From: Sanderia malayensis | Taxonomy: Eukaryota > Cnidaria > Scyphozoa > Semaeostomeae > Pelagiidae | Assembly (NCBI GenBank): GCA_013076295.1 | Contig: RQOL01000851.1 | Span: 1 to 64,000, forward strand | Direction: 5' to 3' | Length of the DNA stretch: 64,000 bases | Part shown: positions 40,694 to 51,797 of the stretch, in pieces | Numbering within the stretch: position 1 is the stretch's first letter | Layout of the letters: each line of letters begins with the position of its first letter | Position numbers and translations under genes: made by a program | The notes under the pieces: model-generated | What the model was told of the DNA's origin: nothing | What the model saw: only the letters and a program-made list of their open reading frames with translations | The model's database searches: none

Positions 40694-41251
40694 ATGGATC
40701 AGCATTTAACGGAAGCTGAAAACAAAATGCTTACCCTTAGCCTATCGATGGATCAACATTTAACGGAAGCTGAAAACAAAATTCTAATGAGCATTGACTC
40801 TACTGAAGGTGAAACATCAAATTTAACAAACGCATTTTTATTCTTGAAAACTTGCCGATCCTATTCGAAATGGCTCGACATAGACATGATCAAACAGGCG
40901 CATTCATACATAATGAAAACTGAAACGACCTCAGAATTTTCCAAAAACGAAAGATGCACACAATTCGACGGAGAAATATATTACTATTCCTCTCCAAATA
41001 ACATCGAAAACGCATTAATAAAATTGATCGCAGAACAAGACAAATTCACTCCTTGGAACTTTATAATAAAATTTTTATGGATCCATCCGTTTTCAGATGG
41101 AAATGGACGACTTGCAAAATTACTACACTACTTTCTATCGCAAGAATTAAAAGTATGGACTGATCAAATTCAATTTATTCAAGAATTAATAGCATTTCAA
41201 AAAATATGTATTGTAAAAGACGGAGAACTAATTCATATAAAAGACGCCTAA
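40694..41251 (+). CDS. Fic-domain protein (putative AMP/nucleotidyl-transferase)
   Basis: 185 aa, intact, from ATG at 40694. The Fic signature HPFSDGNGR sits at residues 131-139, preceded by the usual flap-like segment (FDGEIYYYSSPNNIENAL, 91-108). The second Arg of the HPFxxGNGRxxR consensus is Lys142. Fic enzymes transfer AMP or other nucleotides onto Ser/Thr/Tyr of target proteins. A degenerate inhibitory-helix-like STEGE lies at residues 36-40. The N-terminus is a direct duplication (MDQHLTEAENK occurs at 1 and 19). It is AT-richer than other element genes and lies only 64 bp from the right terminal repeat, suggesting late acquisition. The target is unknown. Confidence 0.85.
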   Translation: MDQHLTEAENKMLTLSLSMDQHLTEAENKILMSIDSTEGETSNLTNAFLFLKTCRSYSKWLDIDMIKQAHSYIMKTETTSEFSKNERCTQFDGEIYYYSSPNNIENALIKLIAEQDKFTPWNFIIKFLWIHPFSDGNGRLAKLLHYFLSQELKVWTDQIQFIQELIAFQKICIVKDGELIHIKDA

Positions 41252-41315
41252 ATTGTAATGTATTTGATTTTATTATATATTTAGGCCTGCATTACATTTT
41301 TGTCTTGTTTACTGG

Positions 41316-41594
41316 TCAATTTACACATTCTCCCTACTTTCTATCACGTCACGTCAGCACATGGATTGCACGTGCTTTCCCGCCCCAGCAGCCTCCGCGC
41401 GCCGCCATCTTCCTCCTCCGCAGTTCTCTGGTCGTTGCGTGGTCGCACTATTGCACCATCATTACGTCATCGCAAACTCCCGCCAATATGACGTCACTTT
41501 CCTGCTAACCTCTCTTCCATGTCACTCCCGCCCACACCCTCAGCCTCCTTCGTCAAGGGGGTACTGATAAACTACACCATGTATATATACTACT
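41316..41594 (-). repeat. Polinton right terminal inverted repeat
   Basis: This is the reverse complement of 613-902, ending ...GTATATATACTACT. It lacks a 13-bp piece present on the left and has about ten substitutions. CRE-like and E2F-like sites are kept (TGACGTCA and TTGGCGGGAG variants). Two terminal repeats that differ by a few percent imply that the copy has been sitting in the genome for some time, or that the repeats were not homogenised before insertion. Confidence 0.93.
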
Positions 41595-41600
41595 TCTACG
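41595..41600. repeat. Polinton target-site duplication, right copy
   Basis: TCTACG, identical to 607-612; the array unit resumes at 41601 with CAAATTA. Confidence 0.95.
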
Positions 41601-42032
41601 CAAATTAAATAGTCATGTCATGCATGCAAAAATAGTCGATGCATGTGTGCGGGCATAAAATAAAACCATTAATTCATTAATTACCGTAACTGTCGCTTGT
41701 GAAAGTAGATGCGGTTATTTGTAATACATACTTACGATAATGGATATTGCAATGTCTTCTTGGACGCCTCCATTTCTCCTGGATGTCAGTTCCTGCACGT
41801 CGCCACGTTTTAGGCCCCCTGTATTACCACACCACCCTTCCCCCCATAAGTGTCGATTTCTCTGCAGAGCCACGCCCCGCGCTCTCACAAATGCAGGCAG
41901 TTCCCCACTGTCATAGTCGATCCAATGAAAAGTCTTCGATCTTGATGCAATCTGTTATATTTCTTTAAACGCTCCCTAGTGCGAGTTATGAGAAGAATTG
42001 CAGTGGTCTGCATTGACGTCCGCATCTAGTTC

Positions 42033-42159
42033 ATACTTACCTAACGGGGAAGATAACATGATCAAAAAGGTGTTTCTTCCAGGGTGAGGCCATTCCATTG
42101 CAGTTCGGTTTGGTTGACCCCTGCGATTACTGCAAACGCTAGTAACTCGACCGTAAAAT

Positions 42160-42195
<36 letters not shown>

Positions 42196-42196
42196 T
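42033..42196 (+). ncRNA. U1: U1 snRNA
   Basis: 164 nt. The 5' end ATACTTACC pairs with splice donors. Loop I core GATCAAAAAGG binds U1-70K, and the Sm site AATTTCTGGTAG precedes the 3' stem. It belongs to the first unit after the Polinton; variant CTAACGGGG after the donor-pairing region. Confidence 0.95.
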
Positions 42197-42533
42197 CCTC
42201 AAAGTGATAAAGGAAAAGTTGGCTTACTTTAACTATGGTAAGTTGTTGGGCAATTGAAACAATGTTCGACGATTTGGAATAGTTTCCAAGAGGCTCTTAT
42301 ATCATCAACATTTAGATATACATTTAGAGAAAAAACCATGAAATATGACACAACATAGAAATACAAACAACTCAAACAAAAAGACATCGCGACAGGAGGA
42401 AGCAGAGTGACTACATAAAAAAAACAATAATAGCATAACATAACATAACATAACATATAACTGTTGTTGTTGGATTATATTGAAAGATTATATGACAGGT
42501 ATTTTTGTTTTGGTTTTGTTGTATTCACTACAA

Positions 42534-42674
42534 TAAAAACCCGCATATAAGAACCAATGGTTTAAGAACCTTCAGGGTGATGTCGCTGCTCAAAACAATA
42601 GACAAAACAATAGCCTATTGTCTTGGAAAATAGGCTTGATGGAAAATTTACATGTTCTTATATGCGGGTTTTTA
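42534..42674. repeat. Fold-back (MITE-like) element, one per array unit
   Basis: Ends TAAAAACCCGCATATAAGAA and its inverted complement enclose ~100 bp with a second internal hairpin (AATAGCCTATTG...CAATAGGCTT type). Further copies: 44301-44442, 46061-46202, 47826-47967, 49596-49737, 51360-51501, 53094-53235, 54830-54971, 62993-63134. No coding capacity. Arms are perfect in the central copies and have one mismatch in the edge copies. Confidence 0.85.
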
Positions 42675-42848
42675 CGTATAAAATCTCTTAATTATTGATT
42701 GAAAATAGAACTTTGTCGAATCTGGATCCTTAATAAAAGGATAAAAATACTGCTAAAGGTTCAGTGTCATATTAGTCTGTTAGGCCGGAGAGAATGAAAA
42801 ACATGTCAATTGTTGCGAATGATATCAGCGTCAAGGCGCTCTTCCTTT

Positions 42849-42968
42849 GCCTACGACCATACCACCATGAGTATACCGGTTCTCGTCCGATCACCGTAGT
42901 CAAGCATGGTCGGGCCAGGTCAGTACCTGGATGGGTGACCGCCTGGGAACACCTGGTGTTGTAGGCTT
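42849..42968 (+). rRNA. 5S: 5S ribosomal RNA
   Basis: 120 nt from GCCTACGACC to GTAGGCTT with intact internal control region (GATGGGTGACCGCCTGGGAA) and a T-run terminator about 10 nt downstream. Confidence 0.97.
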
Positions 42969-43786
42969 CCATTTTTATTTTCACTTTAAGTTTCCAGACA
43001 TTGATGGCTAAATTGTTGTGCTCATTAACATGCTGCAGCTCAGCCAAGAGAGTTTTATTTGTATCAGAAATGAGAAAAACCTGTTGGGGCACTTTAAAAG
43101 ACTAGAGAAATATTGTATGTGTGTTGAGAATTGTTAAATTTCATTAAAATGGAGGAACAGTAATGCAAAGTACATTGAAGTAAGAAGGGAAGAAACCAAA
43201 AGCAAGCAGCGGAAAAAGTCAAAGTATAGGTACTATTCAGAAAAATAAATAATCTGAAAAATTAAAAATGCTGCATATGAAGCGTGCTAGGTACTCACCA
43301 CTAAACTATGTTGTGTCTGGATTTTCAACGACAAGGGTGAGACAGAAAGTCTACGCAAATTATATAGTCATGCCATGCATGCAAAAATAGTCGATGCATG
43401 TGTGTGGGCATAAAATAAAACCATTAATTCATTAATTACCGCAACTGTCGCTTGTGAAAGTAGATGCGGTTATTTGTAATACATACTTACGATAATGGAT
43501 ATTGCAATGTCTTCTTGGACGCCTCCATTTCTCCTGGATGTCAGTTCCTGCACGTCGCCACGTTTTAGGCCCCCTGTATTACCACACCACCCTTCCCCCA
43601 TAAGTGTCGATTTCTCCGCAGAGCCGTGCCCCGCGCTCTCACAAATGCGGGCAGTTCCCCACTGTCATAGCCCATCCAATGAAAAGTCTTCGATCTTGAT
43701 GCAATCTGTTATATTTCTTTAAACGCTCCCTCGTGTGGGTTATGAGAAGAATTGCAGTGGTCTGCATTGACGTCCGCATCTAGTTC

Positions 43787-43913
43787 ATACTTACCTGACG
43801 GGGAAGATAACATGATCAAAAAGGTGTTTCTTCCAGGGTGAGGCCATTCCATTGCAGTTCGGTTTGGTTGACCCCTGCGATTACTGCAAACGCTAGTAAC
43901 TCGACCGTAAAAT

Positions 43914-43949
<36 letters not shown>

Positions 43950-43950
43950 T
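43787..43950 (+). ncRNA. U1: U1 snRNA
   Basis: 164 nt with ATACTTACC 5' end, loop I GATCAAAAAGG and Sm site AATTTCTGGTAG. Central, homogenised unit. Confidence 0.95.
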
Positions 43951-44618
43951 CCTCAAAGTGATAAAGGAAAAGTTGGCTTACTTTAACTATGGTAAGTTGT
44001 TGGGCAATTGAAACAATGTTCGACGATTTGGAATAGTTTCCAAGAGGCTCTTATATCATCAACATTTAAGTATACATTTAGAGAAAAAACCCATGAAATA
44101 TGACACAACATAGAAATACAAACAACTCAAACAAAAAGACATCGCGACAGGAGGAAGCAGAGTGACATACATAACATAACATAACACAACCTAACATAGC
44201 ATAACATAACATAACATAACATATAACTGTTGTTGTTGGATTATATTGAAAGATTATATGACAGGTATTTTTTGTTTTGGTTTTGTTGTATTCACTACAA
44301 TAAAAACCCGCATATAAGAACCAATGGTTTAAGAACCTTCAGGGTGATGTCGCTGCTCAAAACAATAGACAAAACAATAGCCTATTGTCTTGGAACAATA
44401 GGCTTGATGGAAAATTTACATGTTCTTATATGCGGGTTTTTACCGTATAAAATCTCTTAATTATTGATTGAAAATAGAACTTTGTCGAATCTGGATCCTT
44501 AATAAAAGGATAAAAAATACTGCTAAAGGTTCAGTGTCATATTAGTCTGTTAGGCCGGAGAGAATGAAAAACATGTCAATTGTTGCGAATGATATCAGCG
44601 TCAAGGCGCTCTTCCTTT

Positions 44619-44738
44619 GCCTACGACCATACCACCATGAGTATACCGGTTCTCGTCCGATCACCGTAGTCAAGCATGGTCGGGCCAGGTCAGTACCTGG
44701 ATGGGTGACCGCCTGGGAACACCTGGTGTTGTAGGCTT
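44619..44738 (+). rRNA. 5S: 5S ribosomal RNA
   Basis: 120 nt, identical in sequence to the 42849 copy; full internal promoter and T-run terminator. Confidence 0.97.
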
Positions 44739-45556
44739 CCATTTTTATTTTCACTTTAAGTTTCCAGACATTGATGGCTAAATTGTTGTGCTCATTAACA
44801 TGCTGCAGCTCAGCCAAGAGAGTTTTATTTGTATCAGAAATGAGAAAAACCTGTTGGGGCACTTTAAAAGACTAGAGAAATATTGTATGTGTGTTGAGAA
44901 TTGTTAAATTTCATTAAAATGGAGGAACAGTAATGCAAAGTACATTGAAGTAAGAAGGGAAGAAACCAAAAGCAAGCAGCGGAAAAAGTCAAAGTATAGG
45001 TACTATTCAGAAAAATAAATAATCTGAAAAATTAAAAATGCTGCATATGAAGCGTGCTAGGTACTCACCACTAAACTATGTTGTGTCTGGATTTTCAACG
45101 ACAAGGGTGAGACAGAAAGTCTACGCAAATTATATAGTCATGCCATGCATGCAAAAATAGTCGATGCATGTGTGTGGGCATAAAATAAAACCATTAATTC
45201 ATTAATTACCGCAACTGTCGCTTGTGAAAGTAGATGCGGTTATTTGTAATACATACTTACGATAATGGATATTGCAATGTCTTCTTGGACGCCTCCATTT
45301 CTCCTGGATGTCAGTTCCTGCACGTCGCCACGTTTTAGGCCCCCTGTATTACCACACCACCCTTCCCCCATAAGTGTCGATTTCTCCGCAGAGCCGTGCC
45401 CCGCGCTCTCACAAATGCGGGCAGTTCCCCACTGTCATAGCCCATCCAATGAAAAGTCTTCGATCTTGATGCAATCTGTTATATTTCTTTAAACGCTCCC
45501 TCGTGTGGGTTATGAGAAGAATTGCAGTGGTCTGCATTGACGTCCGCATCTAGTTC

Positions 45557-45683
45557 ATACTTACCTGACGGGGAAGATAACATGATCAAAAAGGTGTTTC
45601 TTCCAGGGTGAGGCCATTCCATTGCAGTTCGGTTTGGTTGACCCCTGCGATTACTGCAAACGCTAGTAACTCGACCGTAAAAT

Positions 45684-45719
<36 letters not shown>

Positions 45720-45720
45720 T
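45557..45720 (+). ncRNA. U1: U1 snRNA
   Basis: 164 nt, same as the 43787 copy (donor-pairing 5' end, loop I, Sm site). Confidence 0.95.
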
Positions 45721-46378
45721 CCTCAAAGTGATAAAGGAAAAGTTGGCTTACTTTAACTATGGTAAGTTGTTGGGCAATTGAAACAATGTTCGACGATTTG
45801 GAATAGTTTCCAAGAGGCTCTTATATCATCAACATTTAAGTATACATTTAGAGAAAAAACCCATGAAATATGACACAACATAGAAATACAAACAACTCAA
45901 ACAAAAAGACATCGCGACAGGAGGAAGCAGAGTGACATACATAACATAACACAACCTAACATAGCATAACATAACATAACATATAACTGTTGTTGTTGGA
46001 TTATATTGAAAGATTATATGACAGGTATTTTTTGTTTTGGTTTTGTTGTATTCACTACAATAAAAACCCGCATATAAGAACCAATGGTTTAAGAACCTTC
46101 AGGGTGATGTCGCTGCTCAAAACAATAGACAAAACAATAGCCTATTGTCTTGGAACAATAGGCTTGATGGAAAATTTACATGTTCTTATATGCGGGTTTT
46201 TACCGTATAAAATCTCTTAATTATTGATTGAAAATAGAACTTTGTCGAATCTGGATCCTTAATAAAAGGATAAAAAATACTGCTAAAGGTTCAGTGTCAT
46301 ATTAGTCTGTTAGGCCGGAGAGAATGAAAAACATGTCAATTGTTGCGAATGATATCAGCGTCAAGGCGCTCTTCCTTT

Positions 46379-46498
46379 GCCTACGACCATACCACCATGA
46401 GTATACCGGTTCTCGTCCGATCACCGTAGTCAAGCATGGTCGGGCCAGGTCAGTACCTGGATGGGTGACCGCCTGGGAACACCTGGTGTTGTAGGCTT
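46379..46498 (+). rRNA. 5S: 5S ribosomal RNA
   Basis: 120 nt, central-type 5S copy with intact box A-C and terminator. Confidence 0.97.
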
Positions 46499-47316
46499 CC
46501 ATTTTTATTTTCACTTTAAGTTTCCAGACATTGATGGCTAAATTGTTGTGCTCATTAACATGCTGCAGCTCAGCCAAGAGAGTTTTATTTGTATCAGAAA
46601 TGAGAAAAACCTGTTGGGGCACTTTAAAAGACTAGAGAAATATTGTATGTGTGTTGAGAATTGTTAAATTTCATTAAAATGGAGGAACAGTAATGCAAAG
46701 TACATTGAAGTAAGAAGGGAAGAAACCAAAAGCAAGCAGCGGAAAAAGTCAAAGTATAGGTACTATTCAGAAAAATAAATAATCTGAAAAATTAAAAATG
46801 CTGCATATGAAGCGTGCTAGGTACTCACCACTAAACTATGTTGTGTCTGGATTTTCAACGACAAGGGTGAGACAGAAAGTCTACGCAAATTATATAGTCA
46901 TGCCATGCATGCAAAAATAGTCGATGCATGTGTGTGGGCATAAAATAAAACCATTAATTCATTAATTACCGCAACTGTCGCTTGTGAAAGTAGATGCGGT
47001 TATTTGTAATACATACTTACGATAATGGATATTGCAATGTCTTCTTGGACGCCTCCATTTCTCCTGGATGTCAGTTCCTGCACGTCGCCACGTTTTAGGC
47101 CCCCTGTATTACCACACCACCCTTCCCCCATAAGTGTCGATTTCTCCGCAGAGCCGTGCCCCGCGCTCTCACAAATGCGGGCAGTTCCCCACTGTCATAG
47201 CCCATCCAATGAAAAGTCTTCGATCTTGATGCAATCTGTTATATTTCTTTAAACGCTCCCTCGTGTGGGTTATGAGAAGAATTGCAGTGGTCTGCATTGA
47301 CGTCCGCATCTAGTTC

Positions 47317-47443
47317 ATACTTACCTGACGGGGAAGATAACATGATCAAAAAGGTGTTTCTTCCAGGGTGAGGCCATTCCATTGCAGTTCGGTTTGGTTG
47401 ACCCCTGCGATTACTGCAAACGCTAGTAACTCGACCGTAAAAT

Positions 47444-47479
<36 letters not shown>

Positions 47480-47480
47480 T
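47317..47480 (+). ncRNA. U1: U1 snRNA
   Basis: 164 nt central-type U1 with all functional elements. Confidence 0.95.
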
Positions 47481-48143
47481 CCTCAAAGTGATAAAGGAAA
47501 AGTTGGCTTACTTTAACTATGGTAAGTTGTTGGGCAATTGAAACAATGTTCGACGATTTGGAATAGTTTCCAAGAGGCTCTTATATCATCAACATTTAAG
47601 TATACATTTAGAGAAAAAACCCATGAAATATGACACAACATAGAAATACAAACAACTCAAACAAAAAGACATCGCGACAGGAGGAAGCAGAGTGACATAC
47701 ATAACATAACACAACCTAACATAGCATAACATAACATAACATAACATATAACTGTTGTTGTTGGATTATATTGAAAGATTATATGACAGGTATTTTTTGT
47801 TTTGGTTTTGTTGTATTCACTACAATAAAAACCCGCATATAAGAACCAATGGTTTAAGAACCTTCAGGGTGATGTCGCTGCTCAAAACAATAGACAAAAC
47901 AATAGCCTATTGTCTTGGAACAATAGGCTTGATGGAAAATTTACATGTTCTTATATGCGGGTTTTTACCGTATAAAATCTCTTAATTATTGATTGAAAAT
48001 AGAACTTTGTCGAATCTGGATCCTTAATAAAAGGATAAAAAATACTGCTAAAGGTTCAGTGTCATATTAGTCTGTTAGGCCGGAGAGAATGAAAAACATG
48101 TCAATTGTTGCGAATGATATCAGCGTCAAGGCGCTCTTCCTTT

Positions 48144-48263
48144 GCCTACGACCATACCACCATGAGTATACCGGTTCTCGTCCGATCACCGTAGTCAAGC
48201 ATGGTCGGGCCAGGTCAGTACCTGGATGGGTGACCGCCTGGGAACACCTGGTGTTGTAGGCTT
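48144..48263 (+). rRNA. 5S: 5S ribosomal RNA
   Basis: 120 nt central-type 5S copy. Confidence 0.97.
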
Positions 48264-49081
48264 CCATTTTTATTTTCACTTTAAGTTTCCAGACATTGAT
48301 GGCTAAATTGTTGTGCTCATTAACATGCTGCAGCTCAGCCAAGAGAGTTTTATTTGTATCAGAAATGAGAAAAACCTGTTGGGGCACTTTAAAAGACTAG
48401 AGAAATATTGTATGTGTGTTGAGAATTGTTAAATTTCATTAAAATGGAGGAACAGTAATGCAAAGTACATTGAAGTAAGAAGGGAAGAAACCAAAAGCAA
48501 GCAGCGGAAAAAGTCAAAGTATAGGTACTATTCAGAAAAATAAATAATCTGAAAAATTAAAAATGCTGCATATGAAGCGTGCTAGGTACTCACCACTAAA
48601 CTATGTTGTGTCTGGATTTTCAACGACAAGGGTGAGACAGAAAGTCTACGCAAATTATATAGTCATGCCATGCATGCAAAAATAGTCGATGCATGTGTGT
48701 GGGCATAAAATAAAACCATTAATTCATTAATTACCGCAACTGTCGCTTGTGAAAGTAGATGCGGTTATTTGTAATACATACTTACGATAATGGATATTGC
48801 AATGTCTTCTTGGACGCCTCCATTTCTCCTGGATGTCAGTTCCTGCACGTCGCCACGTTTTAGGCCCCCTGTATTACCACACCACCCTTCCCCCATAAGT
48901 GTCGATTTCTCCGCAGAGCCGTGCCCCGCGCTCTCACAAATGCGGGCAGTTCCCCACTGTCATAGCCCATCCAATGAAAAGTCTTCGATCTTGATGCAAT
49001 CTGTTATATTTCTTTAAACGCTCCCTCGTGTGGGTTATGAGAAGAATTGCAGTGGTCTGCATTGACGTCCGCATCTAGTTC

Positions 49082-49208
49082 ATACTTACCTGACGGGGAA
49101 GATAACATGATCAAAAAGGTGTTTCTTCCAGGGTGAGGCCATTCCATTGCAGTTCGGTTTGGTTGACCCCTGCGATTACTGCAAACGCTAGTAACTCGAC
49201 CGTAAAAT

Positions 49209-49244
<36 letters not shown>

Positions 49245-49245
49245 T
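49082..49245 (+). ncRNA. U1: U1 snRNA
   Basis: 164 nt central-type U1 copy. Confidence 0.95.
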
Positions 49246-49913
49246 CCTCAAAGTGATAAAGGAAAAGTTGGCTTACTTTAACTATGGTAAGTTGTTGGGC
49301 AATTGAAACAATGTTCGACGATTTGGAATAGTTTCCAAGAGGCTCTTATATCATCAACATTTAAGTATACATTTAGAGAAAAAACCCATGAAATATGACA
49401 CAACATAGAAATACAAACAACTCAAACAAAAAGACATCGCGACAGGAGGAAGCAGAGTGACATACATAACATAACATAACACAACCTAACATAGCATAAC
49501 ATAACATAACATAACATATAACTGTTGTTGTTGGATTATATTGAAAGATTATATGACAGGTATTTTTTGTTTTGGTTTTGTTGTATTCACTACAATAAAA
49601 ACCCGCATATAAGAACCAATGGTTTAAGAACCTTCAGGGTGATGTCGCTGCTCAAAACAATAGACAAAACAATAGCCTATTGTCTTGGAACAATAGGCTT
49701 GATGGAAAATTTACATGTTCTTATATGCGGGTTTTTACCGTATAAAATCTCTTAATTATTGATTGAAAATAGAACTTTGTCGAATCTGGATCCTTAATAA
49801 AAGGATAAAAAATACTGCTAAAGGTTCAGTGTCATATTAGTCTGTTAGGCCGGAGAGAATGAAAAACATGTCAATTGTTGCGAATGATATCAGCGTCAAG
49901 GCGCTCTTCCTTT

Positions 49914-50033
49914 GCCTACGACCATACCACCATGAGTATACCGGTTCTCGTCCGATCACCGTAGTCAAGCATGGTCGGGCCAGGTCAGTACCTGGATGGG
50001 TGACCGCCTGGGAACACCTGGTGTTGTAGGCTT
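49914..50033 (+). rRNA. 5S: 5S ribosomal RNA
   Basis: 120 nt central-type 5S copy. Confidence 0.97.
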
Positions 50034-50851
50034 CCATTTTTATTTTCACTTTAAGTTTCCAGACATTGATGGCTAAATTGTTGTGCTCATTAACATGCTG
50101 CAGCTCAGCCAAGAGAGTTTTATTTGTATCAGAAATGAGAAAAACCTGTTGGGGCACTTTAAAAGACTAGAGAAATATTGTATGTGTGTTGAGAATTGTT
50201 AAATTTCATTAAAATGGAGGAACAGTAATGCAAAGTACATTGAAGTAAGAAGGGAAGAAACCAAAAGCAAGCAGCGGAAAAAGTCAAAGTATAGGTACTA
50301 TTCAGAAAAATAAATAATCTGAAAAATTAAAAATGCTGCATATGAAGCGTGCTAGGTACTCACCACTAAACTATGTTGTGTCTGGATTTTCAACGACAAG
50401 GGTGAGACAGAAAGTCTACGCAAATTATATAGTCATGCCATGCATGCAAAAATAGTCGATGCATGTGTGTGGGCATAAAATAAAACCATTAATTCATTAA
50501 TTACCGCAACTGTCGCTTGTGAAAGTAGATGCGGTTATTTGTAATACATACTTACGATAATGGATATTGCAATGTCTTCTTGGACGCCTCCATTTCTCCT
50601 GGATGTCAGTTCCTGCACGTCGCCACGTTTTAGGCCCCCTGTATTACCACACCACCCTTCCCCCATAAGTGTCGATTTCTCCGCAGAGCCGTGCCCCGCG
50701 CTCTCACAAATGCGGGCAGTTCCCCACTGTCATAGCCCATCCAATGAAAAGTCTTCGATCTTGATGCAATCTGTTATATTTCTTTAAACGCTCCCTCGTG
50801 TGGGTTATGAGAAGAATTGCAGTGGTCTGCATTGACGTCCGCATCTAGTTC

Positions 50852-50978
50852 ATACTTACCTGACGGGGAAGATAACATGATCAAAAAGGTGTTTCTTCCA
50901 GGGTGAGGCCATTCCATTGCAGTTCGGTTTGGTTGACCCCTGCGATTACTGCAAACGCTAGTAACTCGACCGTAAAAT

Positions 50979-51014
<36 letters not shown>

Positions 51015-51015
51015 T
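50852..51015 (+). ncRNA. U1: U1 snRNA
   Basis: 164 nt central-type U1 copy. Confidence 0.95.
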
Positions 51016-51677
51016 CCTCAAAGTGATAAAGGAAAAGTTGGCTTACTTTAACTATGGTAAGTTGTTGGGCAATTGAAACAATGTTCGACGATTTGGAATA
51101 GTTTCCAAGAGGCTCTTATATCATCAACATTTAAGTATACATTTAGAGAAAAAACCCATGAAATATGACACAACATAGAAATACAAACAACTCAAACAAA
51201 AAGACATCGCGACAGGAGGAAGCAGAGTGACATACATAACATAACACAACTAACATAGCATAACATAACATAACATAACATATAACTGTTGTTGTTGGAT
51301 TATATTGAAAGATTATATGACAGGTATTTTTTGTTTTGGTTTTGTTGTATTCACTACAATAAAAACCCGCATATAAGAACCAATGGTTTAAGAACCTTCA
51401 GGGTGATGTCGCTGCTCAAAACAATAGACAAAACAATAGCCTATTGTCTTGGAACAATAGGCTTGATGGAAAATTTACATGTTCTTATATGCGGGTTTTT
51501 ACCGTATAAAATCTCTTAATTATTGATTGAAAATAGAACTTTGTCGAATCTGGATCCTTAATAAAAGGATAAAAAATACTGCTAAAGGTTCAGTGTCATA
51601 TTAGTCTGTTAGGCCGGAGAGAATGAAAAACATGTCAATTGTTGCGAATGATATCAGCGTCAAGGCGCTCTTCCTTT

Positions 51678-51797
51678 GCCTACGACCATACCACCATGAG
51701 TATACCGGTTCTCGTCCGATCACCGTAGTCAAGCATGGTCGGGCCAGGTCAGTACCTGGATGGGTGACCGCCTGGGAACACCTGGTGTTGTAGGCTT
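51678..51797 (+). rRNA. 5S: 5S ribosomal RNA
   Basis: 120 nt 5S copy; its downstream spacer begins to show edge-type variants (TGTGTCAG). Confidence 0.97.

Larger units (their letters stand above)
613..41594. mobile_element. Giant Polinton/Maverick (adintovirus-like) element
   Basis: The element is 40,982 bp, with 6-bp TCTACG duplications and inverted terminal repeats of ~280-290 bp starting AGTAGT. It encodes the family hallmarks: rve integrase (11880-12956), protein-primed PolB (23831-27712), FtsK/A32-like ATPase (20701-21570), adenain-like cysteine protease (5343-6053) and candidate capsid genes (6132-11883). Known Polintons are usually 15-20 kb, so this copy is about twice normal size and holds roughly 15 additional unrecognised genes. 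At least ten genes carry a frameshift or stop, so it is a decaying endogenous copy. It sits in the spacer between a 5S and a U1 gene. Family assignment is firm; finer classification (Polinton versus adintovirus lineage) is not possible by eye. Confidence 0.95.

Noticed and set aside
42772..43092. 106-codon open frame on the minus strand, repeated in every array unit
   Set aside because: It runs antisense through the 5S gene and its flanks; its conservation is only that of the repeated unit.
43440..43560. ACATACTTACGATAATGG as a second U1-like or spliced-leader RNA gene
   Set aside because: Only the short ATACTTAC match; no loop I, Sm site or 3' stem follows.
43495..43722. 75-codon plus-strand frame before each U1 gene
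   Set aside because: It lies in the U1 upstream spacer, varies in start and length between units (73 or 75 codons) and is destroyed at 52320-52500 by small deletions.
44230..44460. 76-codon plus-strand frame in each unit
   Set aside because: It spans the fold-back element; the sequence is palindromic, not coding, and edge units lose it.
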